This document shows, piece after piece, positions 1 through 10,599 of a DNA stretch of 64,000 nucleotides. Numbering within the stretch: the stretch's first letter is position 1; every line of letters begins with the position of its first letter. This DNA is from Calliopum simillimum. Lineage: Eukaryota; Arthropoda; Insecta; Diptera; Lauxaniidae. The position numbers were made by a program, and so were the translations under genes. The notes beneath the pieces are model-generated. The model had not been told where the DNA came from. It worked only from the letters and a program-made list of their open reading frames with translations, and ran no database searches. The stretch is from positions 88,371,058 through 88,435,057 of the forward strand of contig OX638372.1 in NCBI GenBank assembly GCA_951812925.1, written 5' to 3'.

Positions 1-1754
1 AACAATAAATATAACAAAAAATAAAATCCCCAACAACCTACTTGCGACATATCTCATCTTTGAACTTAATTGGACCAGTAAAGACATTGTCATACCCATA
101 CGTGAATCACAGCAGTAGACCAACATGTTTGAAGCAACCAATTTTGGCTCGATGGTTACAAGATCAACTATAGTACCAATAAAACCAAGTTAACAAAGAG
201 GAAAATAAAAAAACACAGCGTAAAAACCAGCCAAGAAACCGCCTTTTAAAATTCCTTTGAAATCTTAATAAATGCGTTTCCACTTATATTTAGTTGGGGG
301 ATTTTTAACAATTTTTTGATTTCAAAAGAAATTTCAAGAAAGGGTCTGGTGAACTGGTTTATTTGCTTTGCTATACCCTTCATCCTTTTGCTGATTTTGC
401 AAATTCGTAGCTTCGTCTTCTTTGCAATTGTTGGCTGATTATGGAATCAAAATTGTTCCGCTCTAAGGTTTCGGTCACGATGTTGCTAGCAACAATTGCT
501 GCCAAGTAAGTACGGAGTAATATGTACGTATGGCGTTTGTCTCTTGGTCATGTGACGTCATTGAGGCGTTATGTTCGTGACACGCTTGGGTGGTAATATG
601 TTAATGTTTTTTTGTTGTTTTTGCTGCAGTTGATTGCAATTGTTGCAATCGTATGCATGTTGATGAGAGGGACGGTGTAGGGGAAACAAACTTAAAATTT
701 ATTGTAAACATTACTATTATTGTTGTTGTGTTATTTGTCGAAAGCTTGCAATTTTTTCATTTTTTTGTTAAATAAAAATAGAATAGAAAAAAGGTGCTTT
801 AACTAGCTGTGAAACCTGTCCAAAGTGACCCTCAAAACAAGAGGGACACGAGCCCCAACAGACAAACAGATAGACAATTGTTACAATAACATTGCTGGTT
901 GTTCAATGGTGGCAGCAATTGCACGTAGTTGATGTTGCTGCTGAAGTACATACATACATGTAGTTATGTATAAACTTTCGTTTGATTAAAAACCATAAAT
1001 ATCTTTATAATGCAAGTTAAATACATATTTAAAAAGTTATCATAATGATCTTTATTTGATCGAATACTAAAATAATTTTATGTATATAGAAAGGTAATAA
1101 TTACCTTTTAATTAGAGAACTCTTTAATTACCTGTAAGAATATATTTTTACTTGAAATAAGTAGCTAATGCTTTACAGAACTCTTAGTAATAGCATCATA
1201 ACTTTTTCGTTGAATTTAGAAAGTGAAATGTGCCTCAATTAAAACATTCTATCTTTAGTAAACAATTTAAAAGTGCTAATTGAAATGCTAAATAACTTAC
1301 ATGTCTGTTAGAGTACTAAGAGTGTATGTTGGAGGTGTGCAGAATTGAAAGTGAATGACTTTCATGACTTTTGCCATGGTAAAATAAAAAACTGACTCTA
1401 AACTGCTTGCTGAAAAATCAATTTAGAGGTCAATATACGTATTTCGTGTTTAGTTTTTTCGTGACTTATCGGATTTTTTACATTAAGTCGACCTCAAATG
1501 CTCGCGAACGTACTTAATTTTAAGACACTGAAAAAACTGTGCAGTTAGAGTAAACATAATCGTATACAGAGTAGGCGGGAATCGGTAGAACACCGGAAAA
1601 TGTAAGATATCTGGGACTATTCCGGACAACTTTTTTTATTCCATTTTGTAAAATTCGCAAAACCATTCGGCCCTCATAACCGAAATCAACTAGTTTTTGC
1701 GCAGATCTTGCACTAACTATTCCAAGTATCTGAGTGAAATTTACTTTCATTACC
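1..1754. other. AT-rich non-coding stretch, no gene recognised
   Basis: No open frame here has protein-like composition or a recognisable motif. The sequence is AT-rich with short homopolymers. I see no inverted repeats, tRNA or splice-flanked exons that I would defend. Confidence 0.5.
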
Positions 1755-1784
1755 TCAAATCATAGATGGGCACACTGCAGTATT

Positions 1785-2130
1785 TATTGACTGCATTAAC
1801 AATTTCAATTATCAATAAAATTTTATTGATTACTGATATTTAGTTTGCATTACCAGTAAAATTTTAGTGAATACTGGAAAAATATCAGTAAAAATAAATA
1901 TTTACTGTTTACTGAAAAACAAAAAATAGTAACCAGTAAGTTTTTATTGATAATGCAAATTAAATTTGCATTACCAGTAAATTTTACTGATTACTGAAAA
2001 GAATTGCAGTAAAAATAATTTTTTACTGGTTACTGGAAAAAAATTGCAGTAAAAATAATTTTTACTGATAGTGAAAAAATTGCAGTAAAAATTACTTTTT
2101 ACTGATAATGAAAATAGTTACTGGTAGTTA
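1785..2130. repeat. Left subterminal array of CAGTAAA/TTTACTG repeats
   Basis: The motif (C)AGTAAAATTTTACTG(G) and its half-sites recur roughly every 20-40 bp, often as imperfect palindromes separated by AT-rich linkers. The array is inside the left end of the hAT-like element. Arrays like this are typical of subterminal transposase-binding repeats in hAT elements; that role is inferred. Confidence 0.7.
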
Positions 2131-2615
2131 AAAATCAATGCACAATCCTAAAGTAAATATGAAGCAAAAACCATCCAAAGTAAATAAAACACAATATTTA
2201 AGTTGGAAAATTATATAAAAACCAACTTTTATTCTATTTCCCAGAATACTCAATTTCTACTGAACTTTGTATCAAGCGTAGAATTGACACGAAGCTTTTT
2301 ATACACCGTTAGCTTTGCTCAGAACAAGCAATTTGAAATTTTCATCGTTGAGGTTTTGCCTTCTGAAGCGATTCACAATCCCATGAAAACAACCGTTCTA
2401 CAGGTGCAGATGACGGTAATGGGGTATTGTATTTTAAAAACACGTTTTTAATTGCTGGATGGTTTTTCAGACAATTTGCAGTTGTATCTTGATCGACTAG
2501 GTACAAAATGGTATCCTGGAGATAATTTCCAGAGTCAGTGGAAACACACTGTTCGCTAACATCTGTTAAAGTAGATATACAAATAAATGTATAAGTACAA
2601 ATATTTAACGGAAAA

Positions 2616-3287
2616 TTAAGTGTAAAAATTACTTTCTTCCCCGAAATCGAGGAATGCGTTTTTCGGTATGTCCGGCAGAACCCGAGTTTTTACGGCTATT
2701 TTGCCATATTTCGCCACATAAGTGTTGAACATTCTCCTTACATCTTCTTCTGTTTGCGTTGTTGCTGTTTCTAACAGAGCCTTTACAAAGCGTAATTTTA
2801 TATCCGGAATAGATATAGCCGCAATAACAGCATCCCAAGCGTCAGGCTGCAGTTTGAAATATTTTTCAAATCTTTTAAGCAAAGCTTTAAGCATTTCTTC
2901 GCTTACTTTGGCTAAATACTTAAGGCTTGTGGGGTCTAAACGACGCATTTTTATCCTTAAGGATACTACTGCAGGGACAAAGTAACCAAAATACTACATA
3001 GTTTTTTCGCCTTGAAGAAAATCAATCGCCTCTGCTATAGGCCCCATAAGCTTTATGTATTCTTCCAAGTGCTCAAGCTCGTCATTGAGAATGGTATGAA
3101 TTTTGAGCAGAAAACACAATTCCGCTAATTTTTCTTTATGTTGCAGTAGCCTCTTTACGGAATCATAAAGTGAGTTCCACCTTGTTATGGTTGGAGTTAA
3201 TAAACTGTCATTTATAACCGACTTGACTACTTCTGCAGATTTTTTCAATAATCGTAAAATTTTACTGATAATGCAAATTAATATCAA
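2616..3287 (-). pseudogene. hAT transposase fragment, frameshifted
   Basis: Two adjacent minus-strand frames read as one decayed hAT transposase. The upstream part (2994-3287, 97 codons) contains LTPTITRWNSLYDSVKRLL, which matches the TRWNS-containing segment common to hAT transposases, followed by an acidic helical stretch (LEHLEEYIKLMGPIAEAIDFL) also typical of the family. The downstream part (2616-2948, 110 codons) continues with charged helical sequence after a break near 2950-2994. No N-terminal BED finger or C-terminal dimerisation segment is visible in frame, so this is an internal remnant. It sits centrally between the two CAGTAA arrays of the enclosing element. It cannot encode a functional enzyme. 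Assignment to the hAT superfamily rests on TRWNS plus the terminal repeats; the family within hAT is not determined. Confidence 0.65.
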
Positions 3288-3845
3288 TAAAAGTTACTGA
3301 TTACTTCTATTTTTCCAGTAAATAGTAAAATTTACTGATTACTGATATTTTTTCAGTAACCAGTAGAATTTTACTGGTAATTAAATGTGAAATTGCAATA
3401 TCAGTAAAATTTACTGCTTACTGATATTTTTTCCAGTAACCAGTAAAATTTTACTGGTAATTAAATGTGAAATTGCAGTATCAGCAAAATTTACTGCTTA
3501 CTGATATTTTTTCCAGTAACCAGTAAAATTTTACTGGTAATTAAATGCTAAATTGCAATATCAGTAAAATTTACTGCTTACTGATATTTTTCCCAGTAAC
3601 CAGTAAAATTTTACTAGTAATTAAATGTTAAATTGCAGTACCAGTAAAATTTACTGCTTACTGATATATTTTCCAGTAATCAGTAAAATTTACTGGTAAT
3701 GGAAATTTGATTTGCATTATCAATAAAAATTTATTGGTTACTGCTTTTTTTTTTAAATTATCAATAATACTTTATTGGTAATTGCAAATTAAATTGCAAT
3801 ATCAGTAACAAATTTATTTTACTGGAATTGTACTGGTACTGAAAA
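3250..3845. repeat. Right subterminal array, about 122-bp tandem unit
   Basis: At least three consecutive units share the order CAGTAAAATTTACTG, CTTACTGATATTTTT, CCAGTAACCAGTAAAATT, then a TTACTGGTAATTAAATG-type linker. The unit is about 120 bp, with more divergent units at both edges. The same palindromic half-sites occur in the left array. This is the right-hand subterminal region of the hAT-like element. Confidence 0.75.
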
Positions 3846-3864
3846 GTGCCCAACTATGATCATG

Positions 3865-4564
3865 GTGATCAACTGGAAATGTAGTTTTCATGTTGACTCT
3901 AGACTAAAAGAACAATTCTGAAAAAATCTTAACCCTTGTACTAACGGGTCAAAAATGGTACATACTACACTTTTTAAATTAATAATACATACCTGCCAGG
4001 TTTTGTTTCTAGGCATTTCCAAAGAAATACTGTGCGTAGAATCTGAATTCATGGTCAAAATTGGGCCATTTCTTCAGGTTTTTGAGATATTTGAGGTTAA
4101 ATACACGAAAATGGCTATTTTGGTTATTTTTTTTTTTTTTTTTGGGTTAGACACAGACTGCACAAAATTTTCATTATTTTTTTACCTAATTATGTAATTA
4201 GACCACTATTCTATTCCTTCAAAATGAGCTCTTAAAAGGAGCGATAGGATACTTCCTTAAAAACTTATGGTCGATACAAAATGACATCTTGAAATCCCAT
4301 ATAACGGGTAAAACGACACATACTTTGTAGTCATGATGCCATCTTAAATCGGCCATAACTTTTGAAGGATGTATCGTATGGCAAATTTTAAGAACTCATT
4401 ATAAAGAAAAAGAGTTGTACTTAATATTGTATAAAAAAATAACAAAAATTTTTCGCAGTCTGCAACTAACCTCTAAAATGGAACAGACTTACTAGTTGCC
4501 TTCAAGCCAAAATTTTTTTTTCGCCAAAATACATATAAGTAGGGGTAAGTGGGCGGCCTGCGGC
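3865..4564. other. Non-coding, no gene recognised
   Basis: AT-rich sequence with long T runs near 4130. Two stretches, near 3945 and 4305, share an ACGGGTMAAAA-like motif, but I found no matching inverted end. Confidence 0.4.
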
Positions 4565-4745
4565 TACAGTTCAGGATTTAAAACTCCCAAAAATCCAACA
4601 CCGGCTTCGCGGTTCAGTTTTCGAAAATTCGCCATATCTCGAAAAGCATGTCTCGGATTTAAAATTTTGTAGCCAGTTAAAATACCTTTCATGTGACAAC
4701 AATAATATTAAAATCCATCCACGGGTTCCGAACTTATAATTATTT
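4565..4745 (-). repeat. Dispersed repeat fragment related to 41990-42140
   Basis: Read on the minus strand, this stretch has the order ATAAGTTCGGAACCCGTGG, ATGGATTTTAATATT, TCACATGAAAGGTATTTTAAC, then TTCGAGATATG. The same order occurs on the plus strand at about 41990-42130 inside an inverted-repeat element. It is therefore a diverged copy of part of that family. Confidence 0.55.
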
Positions 4746-4870
4746 TTCCCCAAAACCAAAAACATTTTTGTTTATATTGAAGTATTCTCTGTCACATCAA
4801 CATGAACAAAAATTCAGTAGCAGCACTTGTAAAAATTAGGTTTTGACCAAAAATGTGTGCTTTTTGATCA

Positions 4871-5056
4871 TTGCAGTGTACCGAATTTCATTGAATTATC
4901 TTGCTCAGTTTTCCCACGCACAGACAGCTAGCTTGCTAGCCAGCCAGACGGACATGGCTATATCGACCCAGGAGGTGACGCTGATCAAGAATATATATAC
5001 TTTTCTATACCTACCACGCTTCCTTCTCTGTGTTAAAAAAGGAAGGACAAAGTGAA
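4871..5056 (+). repeat. mini-me-like dispersed repeat, copy A
   Basis: Contains the block AGACGGACATGGCTATATCG, then GACGCTGATCAAGAATATATATACTTTT and an end with GGAAGGACAAAGTGAA. The same block recurs at 16657-16950 and, inverted, at 43123-43300, 58735-58995 and 62533-62680. The (TA)n and GTCY-type runs around a conserved core resemble the dipteran mini-me repeats; the name is a resemblance judged by eye. Confidence 0.6.
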
Positions 5057-6145
5057 AAAAGAGGATAGTAACTCTGTTTGTCTGTTATCTTTTCACGCTG
5101 AACCATTTTAGATGAAATTTGGTATGAAGCTAGTTTGAGACCGTAGAAAGGACATAAGATAGTTTTATCCCTGAAATCAGAACCTAAGGGGGTGAAAAGG
5201 GGTGTGGAAGATTACATGTGGAATCAATCATTGTGTGTTTCTGAAGCATTATCAATCAGAAACTATTAGGCCAATGGAGCTGAAAATTTGGCAGTGAATG
5301 AAGGAATTGAAAGGTTTTTCTGCTATACACTAATGTTTCCTAAGATCACCCGAAGGCTTCATAGTCAAAACGAAGATATATAGCTGTACTGGTCGGAAAA
5401 CATCTATAGAGGACTATCAACAAGCCTTAATTGATAGTTTTTTTGGACATCCGAAAGTTTCCGAATGGCACCCGAAGGCTTTATAGTATTTGAAAGTGGC
5501 TTTACCAAAAACTGATTTGGGTTACATTTGAATGTTGTTTATTGTTGATCCAACGCGTATAAAATGAAAATTTTTAATTTAGAAGCTTGAATTTGAATAT
5601 AGTGCCCCATTGAAAGAAGATTGATCCATATAAGTATATGTACAATTTTTGGACAGAGTTGGTGTGCGATTTCACTAAGAACGTGTCATATACATATATA
5701 CATTCATATATATAATTACTAATACACAAAAAAAACAAAATCTTCATACAAACAACGCAAAAAAAATAAAAATTTTTTTATTTAGCATAGACGTGTGATT
5801 TGCAACTTGGAAGTATTTCTAAGGTAGGGTTTACTCGGGAAATCTGGTCATTTAAAAAGTATTGACAAATCGGAAGCAAAGCTCCTGACGTATTTTCGCA
5901 AACGAAAATATAAGTTAAGGCCTCAGCCACTTCATTTTCACGTAGCTAGCAAAAATAAAAGATCTTTGCTGATATTTGAAACTTTATTTTTAAAATTAAT
6001 GTTTAGCATTCAGCCTTTTATTTTTTCACTGATCACAAAGGTACCTTATTAAAAATTAATGCATTAAAAGTAAAATTAAAGAATTCATAATAGGTTACTA
6101 GTTTTAATAATTCATCATTTTAGATAATTTCTTGAAATCTATTAA
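5057..6145. other. Non-coding; possible further dispersed repeat at 5090-5220
   Basis: The stretch at 5090-5220, with GATGAAATTTGGTATGAAGC followed by GACCGTAGAAAGGACATA, resembles a repeat type widespread in insects, but I cannot classify it. The rest is AT-rich, with a (TA)-type run near 5690-5715. No gene is seen. Confidence 0.4.
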
Positions 6146-6717
6146 CTCTAGTGCAGAGGTGTGCACCTGGAGCAAAAATTTTTTCATCTTGCTCCCATAT
6201 AAACTTGATTTTAAAGCCTTACGTCATAAACGTAAAGCTTGAGTTTTTGATTTTTTCAAATGTTAAGTTTTTCTCAACACAAGCCAACAACAACAAAAAG
6301 TACAAATATCCTGCCGTATTTAACACGCTACTTGTTCGCAAGTGTCAGTCCAATTCTAGTTTTGAAGCAAACCAAAAAATGAATATCAGGAAACAACAAC
6401 AATTGCATACGCTACTTTTCTACGAACTTCAAAAAATAAAATTCAGTGCGAGCGACCGCAACAACAATTTCATGCAGCTTGAAGTCAAGTGAGTTGAATC
6501 CTTTTTCGTTGCGATCGTCAAGCAACGAGAATTATTATTTTATCATTGATTTGTTGTTGTCACTGCATCCCTCGAATTTGAAATTTTTATGTTTTAATTT
6601 TTTTCGAAGCATGCTTGGGGCTTACATTTTGCAAATTTCGTGAGCTGGCTCTTTTAATCAGCCGATTAAATATTTTAGCTCCCTTACGTTACTTGTGTGC
6701 ACACCTCTGCTCTAGTG
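6146..6717 (+). mobile_element. 556-bp hAT MITE, copy 1, with 8-bp target duplication
   Basis: The element is 6154-6709. It starts CAGAGGTGTGCACC and ends with the inverted form GTGTGCACACCTCTG. It is flanked by a perfect direct repeat CTCTAGTG at 6146-6153 and 6710-6717, the 8-bp duplication expected for hAT. Open frames inside are conserved with copy 2 only because the DNA is nearly identical; they show no transposase motif, so the element is nonautonomous. Confidence 0.9.
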
Positions 6718-7599
6718 GAACATTCTGGTGTAGGAAACTTTTTTGTGGTTTTTGTTGTTGAAAACAAAATTTTTTTTATAAATATTGTTAACGATCATAT
6801 TTGTTATTGAGAAAACATTTCTCAGAGATCAAACAAAACATTTGTTTTTATTTTATTTTTTTATATATAAAATAAGCGTGCATGTGCTTAATGATTTACC
6901 ATATTAAACCTATTTAGTACTAAAAAAAGTTTAAAATATGCAAAACGCCACATGACTAAAGCGAAAAACTAACCCACAAAATTGTATATTAAATTAAAAT
7001 ATTCATATGGCTTATAAAAAAGAAGACGTAAGTAACCTGATTAGCAGAAAAAAAAATTTATTAATTACACTAGTGTACATCCAAAGTCATCAATTTATAA
7101 AAATTTTTAAATGTCTTCTCTTAATATCGTACGGTTACAGTTACAACTTGATATCGTTATAATATGGTCCTTGAGTAAATAGTATACTATTTCCTAAGAT
7201 CTACCAAAACTAGGCAACTGTTCAGTTTTCAATATAACCACCGTATTAGGTGTTCATCAGGCAAACGTAATTTAGTCATACCCTAAGCCTGCCTTACTAG
7301 GCAAGTGTTAGACATTCTTAAATAAGGCTAACCCCGTTGTTAGGGGGGCCTAATATGTTTTTAGGAATGCCTAAACAAATTTGTAGTCGGGATGCCTCAG
7401 TCTAGTCGATTTTTTGAAAAGTAGAGTCCCAATTCAATTTTATTATACAAAAAAACAAAAATGCAAAAGCAAGAAACTTCCCAAAAAATAAAGCGACTTT
7501 CAAAAAATTTCTTACTACCATTCCATAATAACCCTACAATAAAGTAATTTTTTTGAAAAAATTTAAGTGATATTTACCTTACTGTTAAGTACAAACAGC
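6718..7599. other. Non-coding; GCCTAA/CTAGGCA-rich patch at 7190-7400
   Basis: No gene is recognised. Around 7190-7400 the words CTAGGCAA, CTAAGCC, GGGGGGCCTAA and GCCTAAAC recur in both orientations, together with a short hairpin at CCCCGTTGTTAGGGG. This may be a decayed element, but I could not define its ends. Confidence 0.35.
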
Positions 7600-7690
7600 A
7601 AAAAAAAAAAAAAAAAAATGGCTCTCGGATTCGAACCACAATACAATTACAAACTTGTTGTACCTCTACGCCACTGACCTATATGATGAA
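7600..7690 (-). repeat. tRNA-like sequence with Pol III-type boxes and T-run (SINE-like)
   Basis: On the minus strand the order is TGGCGTAGAGG (7663-7673, A-box-like), then GGTTCGAATCC (7627-7637, exact B-box form), then a long T run at 7600-7618 that could act as a Pol III terminator. The stem regions of a tRNA cloverleaf pair only partly, so this is a tRNA-derived sequence (SINE head or tRNA pseudogene) and not an intact tRNA. It lies just outside the left end of the 7716-9910 element. Confidence 0.5.
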
Positions 7691-7815
7691 GATGTATAAA
7701 ATTTGTATACTAAGCAATTGAGGCGTTGCGTGCAATAACGCCCCAAGTCGAAAAATGGCATTTCAAGATAATTCAATTTAAAGTTTTCAAATGCTGATAA
7801 AAAGAACAAACCATC

Positions 7816-8387
7816 ATTTAAACCAGAGGTGTGCACACAAGTAACGTAAGGGAGCTAAAATATTTAATCGGCTGATTAAAAGAGCCAGCTCACGAAATTT
7901 GCAAAATGTAAGCCCCAAGCATGCTTCGAAAAAAATTAAAACATAAAAATTTCAAATTCGAGGGATGCAGTGACAACAACAAATCAATGATAAAATAATA
8001 ATTCTCGTTGCTTGACGATCGCAACGAAAAAGGATTCAACTCACTTGACTTCAAGCTGCATGAAATTGTTGTTGCGGTCGCTCGCACTGAATTTTATTTT
8101 TTGAAGTTCGTAGAAAAGTAGCGTATGCAATTGTTGTTGTTTCCTGATATTCATTTTTTGGTTTGCTTCAAAACTAGAATTGGACTGACACTTGCGAACA
8201 AGTAGCGTGTTAAATACGGCAGGATATTTGTACTTTTTGTTGTTGTTGGCTTGTGTTGAGAAAAACTTAACATTTGAAAAAATCAAAAACTCAAGCTTTA
8301 CGTTTATGACGTAAGGCTTTAAAATCAAGTTTATATGGGAGCAAGATGAAAAAATTTTTGCTCCAGGTGCACACCTCTGATTTAAAC
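7816..8387 (-). mobile_element. 556-bp hAT MITE, copy 2, inverted and nested
   Basis: The element is 7824-8379, the same length as copy 1 and nearly identical in the opposite orientation. It is flanked by perfect direct repeats ATTTAAAC at 7816-7823 and 8380-8387. It lies inside the 7716-9910 element, so it inserted after that element did. Confidence 0.9.
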
Positions 8388-8540
8388 CTTGAAAAACAAA
8401 TTTATTCAATTAAACCTAATAAAATGAGTAAATAATTACTGCTAACACATAATACTAACGCATGTTGACAGAATTATCGAAGAAGAAAAAACTTAAATTG
8501 TAGGGCGTTTTTGCATAAATCCATTTGACTATCACTGGAG

Positions 8541-8912
8541 TAACGTTAGCATTTTGCTTGGGAAACCGGCAAAACGGTTCCGAATTTAATGATTTTTTTT
8601 TTAAAATGAAGGGAATGAAATATACTTTCACCTTAATTATTTATAAATGTGCGTTTTTGTTTATTTCTTTAAAATTTTTATATTATAAAATGCACGCATA
8701 CATTTGCATCTAAGTTGTGCACCTGGTAACGTTAGCATTTTGCTTGGGAAACCGGCAAAACTGTTCCGATTTTAATGATTTTTTTTTTTTTAAATGAGGT
8801 GAATGAAATATACTTTCACCGTAATTATTTATAAATGTGCATTTTTGTTTATTTCTTTAAAATTTTAATTTTATAAAATGCATGCATACATTTGCATCTA
8901 AGTTTTGCACTT
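8541..8912. repeat. 186-bp tandem duplication
   Basis: Two consecutive copies start with TAACGTTAGCATTTTGCTTG at 8541 and 8727 and continue through AACCGGCAAAAC and AATATACTTTCACC to TTTGCATCTAAGTT. They differ at scattered positions. The duplication lies within the 2.2-kb inverted-repeat element. Confidence 0.85.
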
Positions 8913-9428
8913 GGTATATATTTTTTTTGCAAACGGTTATAGAGATTTCAACGAAATTTGGTACAATGTTCTATATTAGTATACCATTAAGACTGGGATC
9001 AATTCTAACCCTGTAGATAATCATAGAAAGGCGTTGCAAATGCTTTAAAATTAGAATTTATTTGGCAATATTTCGCAAACGGTGGTTAAGTTTGGTAAAC
9101 AAATGCTGATTATAAATAGCGTAAATGGGATGGGATGGCAAGAGTGTCACACCTACTTTTAAAAAATTGAATATTTTGATTCAATATTACACAAAAGCGG
9201 CGCAATGAATTTTAATGAATATTGAAATCAAAAAAAAAAAAATTTCGAATTCTTGTCTTTTTTTTATTCTTTCGACGATAACTTTTTTTAGATCAGAGAT
9301 AGGAAAAGACAAAATTTGATAAAAAATAAGGAGATAAAGTTGGCTTTAAACTGCTTTATTGAAAATTTTCTTAAGCTAAAAATTTATCGAAATATGGCCA
9401 CTCAAACATAGCAATTTTTTTACCCGGC

Positions 9429-9690
9429 CGGAAAAATGGATTTAATTCAAAAGCAAGGTGCCTTACGAAAAAAGTGTACAAGGCAGAAAATGCTTAGAAT
9501 CGTCCAAAAAATATGTGTGAATTTTTTCAGAATTTTTTCGAACACTTTATACTTTTTCAAAATTTGGCTAAAAAAAAAAAAAAAATCTAAAAAAAATCAC
9601 ACGTACTCTTTAGACAATTCTAAGCATTTTTGCCATATAAAATTTTTTCGTTCAGCACCTTGGTTTTATGTAAAAACCGTTTTTCCTACC
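9429..9690. repeat. Dispersed AT-rich repeat shared with 20.4-20.96 kb and 33.7 kb
   Basis: Contains AAAATGCTTAGAATCGTCC followed by a GTGTGAATTTTTTCAGAATT stretch, then an inverted copy of the same words (CTTTAGACAATTCTAAGCATTTTTGCC). The same arrangement recurs in the hinge of the foldback element and, more briefly, at 33730-33830. Confidence 0.6.
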
Positions 9691-9933
9691 GCGAATTGAT
9701 TTATGCAAAAACGCCCCAAGTCGCACTACGCCCTTCTTGCACGCAACTCTTTAAACAGTATATATATATTGCTCTGCCATATTCTGTGATCGAAATTGGA
9801 AGTTGAAATTAAGTACACATATATTTGAGGACCCAAGCTTTTCAAAAAAGCGATGGGCGCAAAAACGCCCTAAGTCGACTTAGGGCGTTAATGCACGCAA
9901 CGCCTCAATTGTCTGTCCAAACATAAATATTTT

Positions 9934-10387
9934 TTTATGATAATTTTATATTGAACTAATTAAACAGTCATTTTTGCAATTTTTCAACAACAGACGAAAG
10001 CAAGTGTTAACATGGAAATTGATTACATATGTTTCGGCTACTTCCACATACATATTTATATATTTTCATATATAAACATGCATATAGCCTCATCAGATCA
10101 GTTTTAGTTAAATCTTGCCAGAAACCGTACTCGAACCCGTGACTCCGGTTTTCTAATGAAAGAGAACGCGGTGCTTAAGCGATTGTGCTATAGGCCACGA
10201 GTAAACTCTCTGAGCAGGATCGCCATTATGCATAACTCATAAGGCTCACTAGCGCCGTCTGTTGTGAAAAATTGCCAAATTGTTAGTTGGTAACACACTC
10301 TGGTTTTGAGACATGCTACGCTAGCTACTGTTGTTGAAAAATTGCAAAAATGACTGCTTAATTAGTTCAATATAAAATTATCATACT
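9934..10387. mobile_element. TA-flanked 450-bp MITE with 55-bp terminal repeats and a tRNA-like core
   Basis: The left end reads TGATAATTTTATATTGAACT and runs on through AACAGTCATTTTTGCAATT and TTCAACAACAG. The right end is its inverted copy, ending TTATCA. TA flanks both sides, which suggests a Tc1/mariner-type target duplication. The middle carries a tRNA-like segment on the minus strand. A second, interrupted copy is at 62784-63881. Confidence 0.75.
10112..10204 (-). repeat. tRNA-like segment inside MITE, copy 1
   Basis: On the minus strand it has TAGCACAATCGCTTAAGC (A-box-like, near 10173-10190), a short hairpin TTCTCTTTCATTAGAA in the anticodon-arm position, and GGGTTCGAGTAC (10127-10138, B-box-like). 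The T-arm stem and acceptor stem pair poorly. It is probably derived from a tRNA and is not a working tRNA gene. Confidence 0.5.
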
Positions 10388-10599
10388 TCAATTTAGAAAA
10401 AGCGCGTTGGTACTTTCATTAGTACTATACAAGCAATAAAAAAAACAGTCAATAAACTAACTTCATAAATATTTTTTCTTGAATTGTAAAGTCAAAATGT
10501 TAATAAATATATAATAAGGAAATTTGTGTTTGAAATTTAGTGTTAATTACTTTAATTTGTTTACTACTTGAGTGGAGTAAAAATTATAACGCGGATTTT

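Larger units (their letters stand above)
1763..3856. mobile_element. Decayed hAT-superfamily DNA transposon with CAGTAA-rich ends
   Basis: The ends are inverted copies of each other: TAGATGGGCAC at the left and the reverse complement of TAGTTGGGCAC at the right. This is the general form of hAT terminal repeats. The similarity extends a few bases outward (ATCATAG on both sides), so I could not define a clean 8-bp target duplication. Between the ends lie two subterminal arrays of CAGTAAAATTTACTG-like repeats and, in the middle, a broken transposase reading frame on the minus strand with a hAT-like TRWNS motif. The element is about 2.1 kb, shorter than an autonomous hAT, so it is probably internally deleted. 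Confidence 0.7.
7716..9910. mobile_element. 2.2-kb inverted-repeat element with GGCGTT-type ends
   Basis: The left end at 7716 reads AATTGAGGCGTTGCGTGCA and continues with TAACGCCCCAAGTCGA. The reverse complement of the right end at 9910 is the same with one or two changes, giving terminal repeats of about 35 bp. The ACGCCCYAAGTCG word recurs internally near 9709 and 9866. No transposase frame is seen. The element contains a nested hAT MITE and a 186-bp tandem duplication. The target duplication is unclear, so the superfamily is not assigned. Confidence 0.7.

Noticed and set aside
6151..6643. Open frames of 113 and 65 codons repeated at 7890-8409
   Set aside because: They are identical between the two MITE copies only because the DNA is. 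They contain no transposase or other known motif and run across non-coding MITE sequence.
7190..7400. TTAGGC/CCTAA words as interstitial telomeric repeats
   Set aside because: The words are scattered and not in tandem, and dipterans generally lack simple telomerase-type repeats.
8541..8912. CRISPR-like or regulatory array
   Set aside because: There are only two 186-bp units with no spacers. It is a simple tandem duplication, and the host is a eukaryote.
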